A stretch of DNA of 64,000 nucleotides from Phycisphaerales bacterium. GTDB lineage: Bacteria > Planctomycetota > Phycisphaerae > Phycisphaerales > UBA1924. Position numbers and translations under genes: made by a program. Location: positions 1 to 64,000 of the forward strand of contig JACVCL010000002.1 of NCBI GenBank assembly GCA_016742075.1. The letters run 5' to 3'. Below the pieces are notes generated by a model. The model was not told the origin of the DNA, did not search any database, and saw only the letters and a list, made by a program, of their open reading frames with translations. Positions 8,450 to 17,474 of this stretch are shown here, one piece after another. How positions within the stretch are numbered: the stretch's first letter is position 1; every line of letters begins with the position of its first letter.

Positions 8450-10026
8450 TGCGTTCGCTCATCCGCCGCTCCGTTCCCCTCCCGATGTCACTGGCCGCGG
8501 TGTTCGCCGGCTGCACCGTGGGGCCAAATTACGCCCCTCCGATGCCCGAGGTTCCGGCGTCGTGGCAGCAGACTTTGGCCGGCGGGCCGTCCAGCGCCTC
8601 CGCCGAGGCCGCCAGGTGGTGGACGACGCTCAACGATCCCAAGCTCAACGAGCTCATCGACCGCGCGGTCGCGGGAAACCTCGACCTGCGTGCCGCGCGC
8701 GCGCGGCTGCGTGAGGCCCGAGCCCAGCGCGGGGTCGTGGCGGCCGACTTCTGGCCCTCGGCCGATGCCTCGGGCTCGTACTCGCGGGGCCGCAACAGCG
8801 CCAGCACCTCCCAGGGGCGATTCTCGAACTTCGGTGAGTACGACAACTTCCAGACCGGCTTCGACGCCACGTGGGAGCTCGACGTCTTCGGACGGACCCG
8901 GCGGGGAGTCGAGGCTGCGGAAGCCGAGATCGCCTCGGCCGCGGAGAACATCCGGGACGTGCTGGTCTCTCTCACCGCCGAGGTCGCCGCCAACTATGTC
9001 GATCTACGGTCGTCGCAGCGTCGGCTGGAGATCGCAAGCAACAACGTCCGGGTGCAGCAGTCCACGGTCGAACTCGCCGAATCCCGCTTCAAAGCGGGCA
9101 TCGCCAGCGAGCTCGACCTGGCGCGAGCGAGATCGAATCTCGCGAGCACCCAGGCCCAGATCCCTTCGATCCGCGCGGCGGTGGACCAGTCGGCCCGCCG
9201 GCTGGCGGTGCTCTCGGGCCGGAATCCCGGCGACCTGCTCGCCGAGCTCTCCGAGGCACGGCCGATCCCGCCCATCCCGCCGTCGGTGCCGGTGGGCCTT
9301 CCCTCCGATCTGCTCCGGCGCCGCCCCGACATCCGCCGGGCCGAGCGGGACATCGCGGCCGCCACGGCCCGCATCGGCGTCGCGACCGCGGATCTGTTCC
9401 CCCGCTTCTCGCTCACCGGGCAGTTCGGCTTCGCGTCCTCTGAAGTGGGCGAGTGGTTCGACAGCCCGGCCCGTTTCTGGTCGTTCGGACCGGCGGTGCG
9501 GTGGAACTTTTTCAGCGCCGGCCGCGTGCGGAGCAACATCGCCGTGCAGGAGGCCCGGGCCGATCAGGCGACCATCCGCTATCAGCAGGCGGTGCTCACC
9601 GCGCTGGAAGACGCCGAGAACAGCCTGACCAACTACGCCCGGGAGCAGACCCGGCGCACCAGCCTTGCCGAGTCGGTGGCGGCCGAGCAGCGCGCGGTCG
9701 ATCTGGCCAACGAGCTGTTCACGAAGGGTCTCACGGACTTTCTTTCGGTCCTCGACTCGCAGCGCCAGCTGTACGCTCTGCAGGACCAGCTCGTGGTGTC
9801 GGAGCGGCAGGTGACCACGAACCTGATCTCTCTGTACAAAGCGCTCGGCGGGGGCTGGGAAGCCATCTACCCCGACACCCCGCCACCCCCCGAGCCTCGG
9901 TTCCCGTCGCCGCTCCCGGATGCACTCGCTCCGCGCGAGCCCCGGGGGCAGGATTCCGAGATTCCCCCGGGCCCGTCGGCCCCCGCGGCGAGCCCCGCGG
10001 CCGAGCAACCCGGGACCGGGCGGTGA
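8449..10026 (+). CDS. Outer-membrane efflux lipoprotein (NodT/OprM-like)
   Basis: A 525-residue TolC-family channel subunit. A lipoprotein signal ends at a lipobox (AVFAGC, Cys22) followed by TVGPNYAPP, the standard N-terminus of NodT-type factors. Two repeated outer-membrane efflux domains follow, at about residues 60-245 and 265-450. Each has long amphipathic helices such as ARLREARAQRGVVAADFWPS and RAERDIAAATARIGVATADLFP. The last 50 residues are Pro-rich and go beyond the usual C-terminus. It completes a tripartite ABC exporter with the upstream genes. It overlaps the adaptor stop by one base and, at its own stop, a GTG start of a tiny membrane protein. Confidence 0.92.
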   Translation: MRSLIRRSVPLPMSLAAVFAGCTVGPNYAPPMPEVPASWQQTLAGGPSSASAEAARWWTTLNDPKLNELIDRAVAGNLDLRAARARLREARAQRGVVAADFWPSADASGSYSRGRNSASTSQGRFSNFGEYDNFQTGFDATWELDVFGRTRRGVEAAEAEIASAAENIRDVLVSLTAEVAANYVDLRSSQRRLEIASNNVRVQQSTVELAESRFKAGIASELDLARARSNLASTQAQIPSIRAAVDQSARRLAVLSGRNPGDLLAELSEARPIPPIPPSVPVGLPSDLLRRRPDIRRAERDIAAATARIGVATADLFPRFSLTGQFGFASSEVGEWFDSPARFWSFGPAVRWNFFSAGRVRSNIAVQEARADQATIRYQQAVLTALEDAENSLTNYAREQTRRTSLAESVAAEQRAVDLANELFTKGLTDFLSVLDSQRQLYALQDQLVVSERQVTTNLISLYKALGGGWEAIYPDTPPPPEPRFPSPLPDALAPREPRGQDSEIPPGPSAPAASPAAEQPGTGR

Positions 10027-10226
10027 CGGGCCCGCAACGACCTAACGCTTCCCTTGCCCAGGGGCCCCCTCCGGCCGCTCGCGGGTTGCAGCTGAACGGC
10101 GTGGAGCGTTTGCTGCTGCTGACGGTTGCGGTCATCTTGGCCACGCAGCTCGGGCTATTTGTCCGTTGGGCATGGCGGCACCCGACGCCTTCTCCGACGG
10201 TGCCGGCCGAACCGGCTCGGCGGTAG
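10023..10226 (+). CDS. Small one-helix membrane protein at the end of the exporter operon
   Basis: A 67-residue reading frame starting at a GTG that overlaps the stop of the outer-membrane factor (GTGA, 10023-10026), the coupling mode used repeatedly in this window. It has a Pro/Ala-rich first 30 residues, one clear transmembrane helix (ERLLLLTVAVILATQLGLFV, about residues 29-48), then WAWRHPTPSP and a Pro-rich tail. I do not recognise a family. Overlapping start, correct strand and a proper membrane helix argue for a real gene. The short length and high GC mean it could be spurious. Confidence 0.45.
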   Translation: MTGPQRPNASLAQGPPPAARGLQLNGVERLLLLTVAVILATQLGLFVRWAWRHPTPSPTVPAEPARR

Positions 10227-10239
10227 CCGCCGGCGGACC

Positions 10240-10245
10240 TACACT
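10240..10245 (+). promoter_or_regulatory. -10-like TACACT, 9 nt before a kinase ATG
   Basis: TACACT ends 9 nt before the ATG at 10255. With normal -10 to +1 spacing, transcription would start within a few bases of the start codon. No Shine-Dalgarno or good -35 is visible. Confidence 0.5.
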
Positions 10246-10254
10246 GCGCGCCAG

Positions 10255-12846
10255 ATGGGCGATCGAGAAACCTCCCACCCCACCGCGGTCTCACCTTCGC
10301 AGATCATGCGGATGCCCGAGGTGCCGGGCGAGCACCCGCAGACCATCGGCCCCTACCGAGTAGTCCGGTGCCTCGGAGAAGGCGGCTTCGGGGTGGTCTA
10401 TCTGGCCGATCAATCCGAGCCCGTCAGGCGGCGGGTGGCGATCAAGCTGCTGAAGCTGGGCATGGACTCGCGCGAGATCCTTGCCCGCTTCCACGCCGAG
10501 CGGCAGGCCCTGGCCCTCATGGACCACCCGGGCCTCGCCCGCATCTACGACGCGGGGCTCACGGAGGCGGGGCGTTCGTACTTCGTGATGGAGTACGTCC
10601 CCGGCCTGCCGATCACCGACTACGCCGACCGATCGCGGCTGCCGATCGCGGATCGGATCCGCCTGTTCATCCAGGTCTGCCGGGCGGTGCAGCACGCCCA
10701 CCACAAGGGCATCATCCACCGGGATCTCAAGCCGTCGAACATCTTGATCCAGACGATCGACGACGCGCCGGTGCCGAAGGTCATCGACTTCGGCGTCGCC
10801 AAGGCCGTGACGGCCTCCGCTTCGCCGGCCGACCTCCGAACCGAAGCCGGCCAGCTCATCGGCACGCCCGAGTACATGCCGCCCGAGCAGGCCGACAACA
10901 ACTTCAGCGATCTCGACACGCGGGCCGACGTGTACGCGCTGGGCGTGGTGCTCTACGAACTGCTCACCGGCGCCCTGCCGTTCGACTCCGACACGCTCCG
11001 GCACGCGGGGGTGGCCGGCATGCAGCGCATCATCCGCGAGCAGGAGCCACCGCGCCCCTCGAACAAGGTCGCCTCGAACCCGCGCAAGGCCGCCGACGCG
11101 TCGACCGAGCGCCTCTCACCTTCCGAGACGGGACCGGTGGCGGCCTTCCCGATCTACTCGGCCGAGGAACTCGCCCGGTGCCGGTCGACGGACGTCAGAA
11201 CGCTGTTCCGAACGCTGCGCGGCGAGCTGGACTGGATCATCCTGAAGTGTCTCGAGAAGGACCGGGCCCGCCGCTACGACTCGCCCAATGAACTCGCGGC
11301 CGACCTCGAGCGCTTCCTGATCGACGAGCCCGTCGCGGCGGGGCCCCCCTCGACCGTGTACCGCCTCCGCAAGTTCGCGCGGCGGAACAAGGCGCCGCTC
11401 GCCGTCGCCGGCATTTTCTGCCTTGGTGTGGTGGCGGCGTTCGTCGTGATTTCGGCGTTGCTCGTGCAGACACGCGCCCAGCGAGACCGCGCCGACACCG
11501 AGGCCGCGCGGGCCAGCCAGGTGGCGTCGTTCCTCCGCACGACGCTCGCCGCCGTCGATCCGGAGGTGGCCCAGGGTCGGGATACGTCCATTCTGCGGCA
11601 GATGCTCGACACATCCTCGGCGAGGATCGACGCCGAGCTCGCCGGCCAGCCGGTGGTCGCCGGCACGCTCCGCGATACCATCGCCGGCGCCTACGCGGCG
11701 TTGGGCGAGTACCGCCTCGCGATCCCGCACGCCGAGGCGTCGGTGCGGCTTCTCGATGGGGCTCTGGGCCCGGAAGCACCGGAGACTCTCGCCGCCGTCA
11801 ACAACCTGGCGGTGATGTACCGAAACCTTGAGCGCAACGACGACGTCGAGCAGTTGTACCGCCGGGTCATCGACGCCCGGACCAAGGCTCTGGGTGTGGT
11901 GCATCCCGACACGGTGGCCGCCTGGTCGAACCTGGCGGTGTTCTTCGTGGCGGCGAACCAGCTCGACAAGGCCGAGGCGATCTACGCCGCCAATATTGTT
12001 CCGGTGCTCGGCCAGATCAGCCAGTCCGACCCGGCTCTTCCCCTGTACTACAACGATCTGGCCCGCCTGCGCTCGCGGCAGAACAAACCGGACGAAGCGC
12101 TGAGCCTGTACACCAAGGCCCACGACATCGCCCGCAAGCACCTGGGACCAACGCACCCGAACACGCTGACGATCCTCAACAACCTCGCGACGTTCTACGT
12201 CGAGATCCACCGGCCGGCCGACGCCGAGCCTCTTCTCAAAGAACTCGTCACGCTCATCAGACGCGTCTACGGACCTGAGCACGCCGAGAATTTCTTCGCG
12301 GCCAACAACCTCTCGGCGTTCTACCAGGATCAGGGCCGGCTCGACGAGGCCGAACCGCTGATGGTCGAGGCCGCCCGAATCGCCGAAAGGGCGTACGGCC
12401 CCGAGCACACCCGCACCTTGACGGCGTGCTCGAATCTCGCACTGCTCTACTCGAGCACCGACCGCTTCGACGCCGCCCAGCCGCTGTACCGGCGCGTCAT
12501 CGACGGTCGGATGCAGATCCTGGGGCAGGACCATGCCGACACCGTTATCGCCCAGCACAACTACGCTTCTTCGCTCGTCGAACGGGGCGAGTTCGCAGAC
12601 GCCGCGGCGATCTACGCCAAGGCCGTTCCCGCGGCCCGGCGGGTGTTTCCCGAGGGCCACATGCTGCTGGGCGCGGTGCTCACTTGGCAGGGCCGGGCGC
12701 TCACGGGCACAAGGGACTTTGCCGGCGCCGAGGCCGCCCTGAACGAGGCAAAGGGCCTGCTCACCCGCCTGCTGGGCCCCGATCACGCGCGAACCCGGCT
12801 GGCCGAGGAGGCGCTCAAGGCGCTGGAGGCGGCGTGGGCGAAGTGA
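10255..12846 (+). CDS. Membrane Ser/Thr protein kinase with C-terminal TPR repeats
   Basis: An 863-residue protein of a class very abundant in planctomycetes. The kinase domain (about residues 34-360) has the glycine loop LGEGGFGVVYLA, invariant Lys64 in VAIKLL, catalytic HRDLKPSN (Asp157), DFG (Asp178), the GTPEYMPPEQ activation segment and DVYALGVVLYELLTG. A transmembrane helix lies near residues 380-403, followed by a region of about seven TPR units of the tetratricopeptide-10/12 type (repeating NNLA..Y, DEAEPL, YGPEH). It therefore has a cytoplasmic kinase and a probably periplasmic or exposed protein-interaction array. The kinase domain carries a linker (about 275-300, after EQEPPRPSNK) before its C-terminal helices. 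Partners are unknown. A probable leaderless promoter lies 9 nt upstream. Confidence 0.93.
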   Translation: MGDRETSHPTAVSPSQIMRMPEVPGEHPQTIGPYRVVRCLGEGGFGVVYLADQSEPVRRRVAIKLLKLGMDSREILARFHAERQALALMDHPGLARIYDAGLTEAGRSYFVMEYVPGLPITDYADRSRLPIADRIRLFIQVCRAVQHAHHKGIIHRDLKPSNILIQTIDDAPVPKVIDFGVAKAVTASASPADLRTEAGQLIGTPEYMPPEQADNNFSDLDTRADVYALGVVLYELLTGALPFDSDTLRHAGVAGMQRIIREQEPPRPSNKVASNPRKAADASTERLSPSETGPVAAFPIYSAEELARCRSTDVRTLFRTLRGELDWIILKCLEKDRARRYDSPNELAADLERFLIDEPVAAGPPSTVYRLRKFARRNKAPLAVAGIFCLGVVAAFVVISALLVQTRAQRDRADTEAARASQVASFLRTTLAAVDPEVAQGRDTSILRQMLDTSSARIDAELAGQPVVAGTLRDTIAGAYAALGEYRLAIPHAEASVRLLDGALGPEAPETLAAVNNLAVMYRNLERNDDVEQLYRRVIDARTKALGVVHPDTVAAWSNLAVFFVAANQLDKAEAIYAANIVPVLGQISQSDPALPLYYNDLARLRSRQNKPDEALSLYTKAHDIARKHLGPTHPNTLTILNNLATFYVEIHRPADAEPLLKELVTLIRRVYGPEHAENFFAANNLSAFYQDQGRLDEAEPLMVEAARIAERAYGPEHTRTLTACSNLALLYSSTDRFDAAQPLYRRVIDGRMQILGQDHADTVIAQHNYASSLVERGEFADAAAIYAKAVPAARRVFPEGHMLLGAVLTWQGRALTGTRDFAGAEAALNEAKGLLTRLLGPDHARTRLAEEALKALEAAWAK

Positions 12847-13063
12847 CACCGCTCGCACGACGGTGGGCGGCCGCCCGGCAGATCGCGGCACCATGAACCC
12901 GGGTCGTCATCCGTGGTCTGGCGATCCGCACCGTCTCCGCCGGCGAATCGCGCTACCGCACCGTGGCGCCCCGCCCCGACCGCCGACGCACGCCGTGGGG
13001 CACCGATCTCGGGTACGCTCCTCCGCGCAAAGTGCTCTCTCACCCTGTTCAACCCCAGCGACC

Positions 13064-13939
13064 ATGACCCATCCCAGTTCCGTTCAGAGCGTGGCCCAGG
13101 CTGACTACGTCCTCGGCACGGACCCCGCTGAGGCGGCCCGGCTCGGCCTCCAGCACCGTCTCTGGTCCGACGCGGCGCACGCCGCATGGAAGCACGCCGC
13201 CATCACCCCGGGTCAGACCGTTCTGGACCTTGGCTCCGGCCCCGGGCACGCCTCGTTCGACCTGGCGCAGCTCGTCGGCCCAACGGGCGTGGTCCACGCG
13301 GTGGAAGAATCCGCGACGTACGTTCACGCCCTGACGGCGGCAGCCGCGGCCCGGCACCTCGGCAACATCCGGCCGCATCACGCCGATGTGCAGCGACTGG
13401 AGTCCACAGCCATACCCCCCGCTTCCGTGGACCTGGCGTGGGCCCGCTGGGTGCTCTGCTTTGTGCCCGATCCTGCCGCCGTGGTGCGGGGCGTCGCCCG
13501 CCTGCTGAAGCCCGGCGGCCGCTTCATCGTGTTCGACTACTTCGATTACGCCACGATGACCATCGCCCCGCGGTCTCGGGCGTACCAGAAGGTCATCGAC
13601 GCCACCGCCCAGTCCTGGCGTTCGCGCGGCGGCGACCCGGATGTCGTCGGCCGCCTGCCGGGGTTCTGCCGGGAAGCCGGTCTGGACGTGACCCGCCTGC
13701 ACCTGCACCACCGGTTGGCCCAGCCTCCGGCCGCGGCGGGGGCGAACTCCGACAATCTCTCGATGTGGGCCTGGCCCGATACCTGGTGGCGGACGTACGT
13801 CCCCAAGCTCATCGCGATGGGGGCGATCACGCAGGCCGACGCCGACGCGTTCTTCGCCCACTGGAATGCGGCCGCGGCCAACCCCAGCGCGTTCGCCGTC
13901 TGCCCCCCGGTCTACGAGCTCATCGCGACCAAGCGATGA
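13064..13939 (+). CDS. Class I SAM-dependent methyltransferase
   Basis: A 291-residue enzyme with the Rossmann methyltransferase core. Motif I is VLDLGSGPGHASF (from residue 53), the acidic end of strand 2 is VHAVEES, motif IV is VDLAWARWVLCFVPDP, and the post-motif helix and strand RLLKPGGRFIVFDYFDY follows. This arrangement resembles the UbiE/Methyltransf_11 group, acting on small molecules or lipids. The C-terminal 130 residues, with TWWRTYVPKLIAMG, probably form the substrate lid. The substrate cannot be assigned. The ATG at 13064 gives a complete N-terminus. A TACGCT box at 13014-13019 could drive it with a leader of about 40 nt. Confidence 0.85.
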   Translation: MTHPSSVQSVAQADYVLGTDPAEAARLGLQHRLWSDAAHAAWKHAAITPGQTVLDLGSGPGHASFDLAQLVGPTGVVHAVEESATYVHALTAAAAARHLGNIRPHHADVQRLESTAIPPASVDLAWARWVLCFVPDPAAVVRGVARLLKPGGRFIVFDYFDYATMTIAPRSRAYQKVIDATAQSWRSRGGDPDVVGRLPGFCREAGLDVTRLHLHHRLAQPPAAAGANSDNLSMWAWPDTWWRTYVPKLIAMGAITQADADAFFAHWNAAAANPSAFAVCPPVYELIATKR

Positions 13940-14144
13940 TGATCGCCGCGGCCCTTGGGGTTGAGGGCGGGGCGTCCACAAGTCGGCTCTGATCCGCGGG
14001 GCCGCGGCCGGGTTCCGCCTACAATGGCGAACGTATCCCTACCGTCCGTGATCCGCCTCATCCAACCGCTCCAGCGATCGAACTTTACCGAGACGCCTGA
14101 ACTCCACCCGCCGCCGGCCTGCCGCGGGCGGCCCCCTGTCCACC

Positions 14145-16058
14145 ATGCACATCCGCAACTTCTCGATCATCGCCCATATCGACCACGGCAAGTCCACGCT
14201 GGCCGACCGGCTGCTGACTTCGACCAACGCGGTTTCCGAGCGGGAAGCCCGCGAGCAGATGCTCGACTCCATGGATCTCGAGCGCGAGCGCGGCATCACG
14301 ATCAAGGCCTCGGCGGTAACGGTGACGCACCACCATGTTCCGGGATCGAAGCTCGATCAGTTGGAATCGGATGTCGAAGCCACCCCGGGTGAAGCCCCGG
14401 CTCCGGCGCCCGCCAAGCCCAAGAAGGGCAAGCCCGCCTACGACCCGCGGTCTGAGCTGTACATGCTCAACTTCATCGACACACCCGGCCACGTCGACTT
14501 CTCGTACGAGGTGTCGCGTGCGCTCACCGCGTGCGAGGGCGCCATCCTGGTCGTCGATTCGACCCAGGGCGTCGAAGCCCAGACGGTCGCCAACGCCTTC
14601 ATGGCGATGGAGAACAACCTCACGCTGATCCCCGTGGTCAACAAGATCGATCTGCCCTCGGCCGACCCCGACCGGGTGGCGATGGAGATCGAACAGGTGC
14701 TGGGCCTGCCGGCGGAAGACTGCATCTACGTGTCGGCCAAGTCGGGCATCGGCATCCCCGAGCTGCTGGCGGCGATCTGCGACCGTCTGCCGGCCCCGCG
14801 CCAGCCGGAGGTGTCGCAGACCCGCGCGCTGATTTTCGACTCGCACTACGACGACTACCGGGGCGTGGTGATTTACATCCGCGTCTTCGACGGGCGGCTC
14901 CGCGTGGGTGAAAAGATCCGGATGATGGGCACGGGCCGGACGTTCCAGGTCACCGAGCTCGGCAAGTACACGCCCAAGCCGATGAAGGTCGAGTCGCTCG
15001 GCCCGGGCGAGACCGGCTACCTGGTCGCGAACATCAAGACGCTGAAGGACGTCCGCGTCGGTGACACCATCACTCTCGACACCGACCCGGCGCCCAAGCC
15101 CCTGCCCGGCTACAAGGAGCCGCGGCAGATGGTGTTCTGCGACTTCTACCCCACGTCGGGCTCGGCCGCGAAGGGCAACGACTTCGAGGAACTCCGCGAG
15201 GCTATCACCAAGCTCAGCCTCAACGACGCCTCGTTCACCTTCGTGCCGGTGCACTCCGAGGCTCTGGGCTTCGGGTTCCGCTGCGGGTTCCTCGGCCTGC
15301 TGCATATGGACATCATCCAGGAACGGCTGGAGCGTGAGGGCGGCGTCGAGATTATCCAGACCGCCCCCACTGTCACCTACGAGCTGGAGAAGACCGACGG
15401 CGAGGTGCTGCAGATCACCAACCCCGCCGAGCTGCCCGACGGCTCGGTGTGGAAGGAGCTGCGCGAGCCGATCGTCCGCCTCGACATCATGACGCCGAAG
15501 GAGTTCATCGGCGACATCATGGCCATGTGCGGCAACCGGCGCGGCATCTACAAGGGGCAGACGGTCGTCTCCGAGTCGCGGCAGATCCTCGAGTACGAGA
15601 TCCCCCTGGCTGAGATCATCTACGACTTCTTCGACAAGCTGAAGTCGATCACCCGCGGCTACGGCACCATGGACTACCACCTGCTGGGGTTCAAGGCCGA
15701 CCGCCTGGCCAAGGTCGACATTCTCGTCAACGGCGACCCGGTCGAGGCCCTCTCTCTGATCTGCCACCGCGACAACGCCGAGTACCGCGGCCGCCAGTTG
15801 CTGGTGCGTCTGCGTGAAGAGATCCCCCGCCACCAGTTCGAGATCCCCCTGCAGGCTGCCATCGGCGGCAAGATCATCGCCCGCGAGACGATCAAGTCGA
15901 TGCGCAAGAACGTGACCGCCAAGTGCTACGGCGGCGACGTGTCACGCAAACGAAAGCTGCTCGAGAAGCAGAAAGAGGGCAAGAAGCGGATGAAGGCCAT
16001 CGGGTCGGTCGAGATCCCGCAGGAGGCCTTCATGGCGGTGCTGGACCAGGGCGAGTGA
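14145..16058 (+). CDS. lepA: Elongation factor 4 (LepA)
   Basis: A 637-residue translational GTPase that acts on the ribosome in the cytoplasm. It shows G1 AHIDHGKST, switch I/G2 ERERGITIKA, G3 DTPGHVDF, G4 NKIDLP and the LepA-specific C-terminus (IGGKIIARETIKSMRKNV, CYGGDVSRKRKLLEKQKEG), with the usual ending SVEIPQEAFMAVL. Family members are about 600 residues. The excess is an Ala/Pro/Lys-rich insertion (about residues 62-104) between switch I and G3, replacing the short loop present in the E. coli protein. A TACAAT box at 14020-14025 may serve as -10, giving a leader of about 110 nt. The ATG at 14145 is the conserved MxIRNFSIIAHIDHG start. Confidence 0.97.
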   Translation: MHIRNFSIIAHIDHGKSTLADRLLTSTNAVSEREAREQMLDSMDLERERGITIKASAVTVTHHHVPGSKLDQLESDVEATPGEAPAPAPAKPKKGKPAYDPRSELYMLNFIDTPGHVDFSYEVSRALTACEGAILVVDSTQGVEAQTVANAFMAMENNLTLIPVVNKIDLPSADPDRVAMEIEQVLGLPAEDCIYVSAKSGIGIPELLAAICDRLPAPRQPEVSQTRALIFDSHYDDYRGVVIYIRVFDGRLRVGEKIRMMGTGRTFQVTELGKYTPKPMKVESLGPGETGYLVANIKTLKDVRVGDTITLDTDPAPKPLPGYKEPRQMVFCDFYPTSGSAAKGNDFEELREAITKLSLNDASFTFVPVHSEALGFGFRCGFLGLLHMDIIQERLEREGGVEIIQTAPTVTYELEKTDGEVLQITNPAELPDGSVWKELREPIVRLDIMTPKEFIGDIMAMCGNRRGIYKGQTVVSESRQILEYEIPLAEIIYDFFDKLKSITRGYGTMDYHLLGFKADRLAKVDILVNGDPVEALSLICHRDNAEYRGRQLLVRLREEIPRHQFEIPLQAAIGGKIIARETIKSMRKNVTAKCYGGDVSRKRKLLEKQKEGKKRMKAIGSVEIPQEAFMAVLDQGE

Positions 16059-16093
16059 GCCCGCGGCCGCCTCGCTCGGCCCGGCGGCTGTGC

Positions 16094-16099
16094 TAGTCT
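16094..16099 (+). promoter_or_regulatory. -10-like TAGTCT before the GAF-PP2C gene
   Basis: TAGTCT lies 11 nt before a GTG at 16111. If used, it excludes the further-upstream in-frame GTG at 16090 and predicts a leader of only a few bases. Confidence 0.4.
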
Positions 16100-16110
16100 G
16101 CCCGAGTTTG

Positions 16111-17433
16111 GTGCGGGCATGGGCCGGCGGGGCCCGCCCGGGCGCGAAAGGCAGGCTGACCATCGATCGGCAGGTTTTCGAGCAGGTGCTCCGGGTGTCC
16201 CGGCGACTGGCCCAGTCCTCCGACCTATCGGAGACCCTGGGCCTCATCATCGACACCCTCCGCGACACGCTCGACGCCGAGCGTGCCAGCGTGTTCCAGT
16301 ACGACGCGGCCCGGAACCAGCTCTTTGCCACCAAGGCCCACGGGCTGCCGTCGGATCTCCGCCTGCCGGCCACCGCCGGGATCGTCGGGCAGGCGGCGAC
16401 CTCGCGGCAGATCATCAACATCCCCGATGCCTACGCCGACGCACGCTTCAACCCGGCGGTCGACCGGGCCACAGGGTTCCGGACACGCGGCCTGCTCACC
16501 ATCCCGCTCATCGACTTCGAGAACCATCTCGCGGGCGTGGCACAGGTGCTCAACAAGCGGCACGGCGCCGCCGGGGCATTCTCGAAAGACGACGAGGAAC
16601 TCGCGGAGTATCTCGCCGGTCAGGCCGCGGCCGTGCTCAAGCGCGCCGCTCTGCTCGAGGCCCGCCGCGAGAAGGAGCGGCTGCAGCTCGACATGCAGGC
16701 CGCCCGGGTGATCCAGCGCGCGTCTTGGCGGCAGTCGCTGCCCGAATTTCCCGGATTCGACATCGCGGGGGCGAGCACCCCGGCCGACGAGACCGGCGGC
16801 GACGCCTTCGACGTGATCGACCTCCGCCCCTTCGGCGGCGCGGCCGAGGGGTTCGTCCTGCTCGCCGACGCCACAGGCCACGGCGTTCAGGCGGCCCTGC
16901 CGGTGGCCCAGGTGCTGGCCATGTCCCGCATGGCGGCGAGGCTGGGCACGCCGCTCGAGGCGATCGGCCGGAACATGAACGCCCAGCTCTGCGGCGACCT
17001 GCCCACTGGCCGCTTCGTCACCGCGTTCCTCGGCGAACTTCTGGCGGCCGAGGGCACTCTTCGGTACATCTCGTTCGGGCAAGGGCCCATCCTGCACCTG
17101 ACGGCCTCTGGTCCCCGGCCTCCCGAGGCCGAGTGCCTCGGCGCCAACGCGATGCCTATGGGCATCGACGACGTGGTCGAAGGGCTGACGGTCGAGACCA
17201 TCCGCTTCGAGCCGGGCGACGTCGTCGCCCTGCTCTCCGACGGGTTCTTCGAGGCCAAGAGCCCGGCCGAGACGCAGATGGGGCACGAGCGGGTGATCGA
17301 GGCGGTCCGGAGCACGATGGACGCCTCGGCGGCCCAGATCATGGCCGCGGTCCGGGCGGCCACGGCGGTTCACGCCGCGGGCGTCGCGGCCGACGACGAC
17401 CAGACCGCCCTGATCATCAAGCGGGTGTCCTAG
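16111..17433 (+). CDS. GAF domain plus PP2C-type (SpoIIE/RsbU) phosphatase
   Basis: A 440-residue cytoplasmic signalling protein. A GAF sensor domain (about residues 20-170) has ERASVFQYDAA, TAGIVGQAATSRQIINIPDAY and RTRGLLTIPLID. It is joined by a short helical linker (EARREKERLQLDMQAARVIQ) to a SpoIIE/PPM phosphatase domain (about 200-440). Metal-binding positions appear as ETGGDAFDVI and LLADATGHGVQAAL, with VVALLSDGFFEA and the terminal ADDDQTALIIKR. The last resembles the usual DDxTLVVI(R) ending. Such proteins dephosphorylate anti-anti-sigma (STAS) proteins. A STAS protein is encoded at 35250, but any link is inference. The GTG at 16111 is chosen from the -10 position. 16090 is an alternative start. 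Confidence 0.85.
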   Translation: MRAWAGGARPGAKGRLTIDRQVFEQVLRVSRRLAQSSDLSETLGLIIDTLRDTLDAERASVFQYDAARNQLFATKAHGLPSDLRLPATAGIVGQAATSRQIINIPDAYADARFNPAVDRATGFRTRGLLTIPLIDFENHLAGVAQVLNKRHGAAGAFSKDDEELAEYLAGQAAAVLKRAALLEARREKERLQLDMQAARVIQRASWRQSLPEFPGFDIAGASTPADETGGDAFDVIDLRPFGGAAEGFVLLADATGHGVQAALPVAQVLAMSRMAARLGTPLEAIGRNMNAQLCGDLPTGRFVTAFLGELLAAEGTLRYISFGQGPILHLTASGPRPPEAECLGANAMPMGIDDVVEGLTVETIRFEPGDVVALLSDGFFEAKSPAETQMGHERVIEAVRSTMDASAAQIMAAVRAATAVHAAGVAADDDQTALIIKRVS

Positions 17434-17461
17434 GGTGCAGCCGGGGGGCGGGTGGGCCCGA

Positions 17462-17467
17462 TAGAGT
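17462..17467 (+). promoter_or_regulatory. -10-like TAGAGT, 7 nt before a start codon
   Basis: TAGAGT followed by 7 nt and the ATG at 17475. There is no Shine-Dalgarno. Predicted leaderless promoter. Confidence 0.45.
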
Positions 17468-17474
17468 GATCCGT

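Noticed and set aside
12847-13063. Small gene between the TPR kinase and the methyltransferase
   Set aside because: Short frames exist but have no Shine-Dalgarno, no -10 at leaderless spacing and no protein-like composition. I see only a TACGCT box at 13014-13019.
14024-14392. ATG-started frame upstream of and overlapping lepA
   Set aside because: Its ATG lies inside the probable -10 box TACAAT and the frame runs out of register into lepA, so it is unlikely to be translated.
16090-16110. Longer GTG start for the GAF-PP2C gene
   Set aside because: The added residues are not conserved in GAF proteins, and the GTG precedes the TAGTCT box that probably drives transcription.
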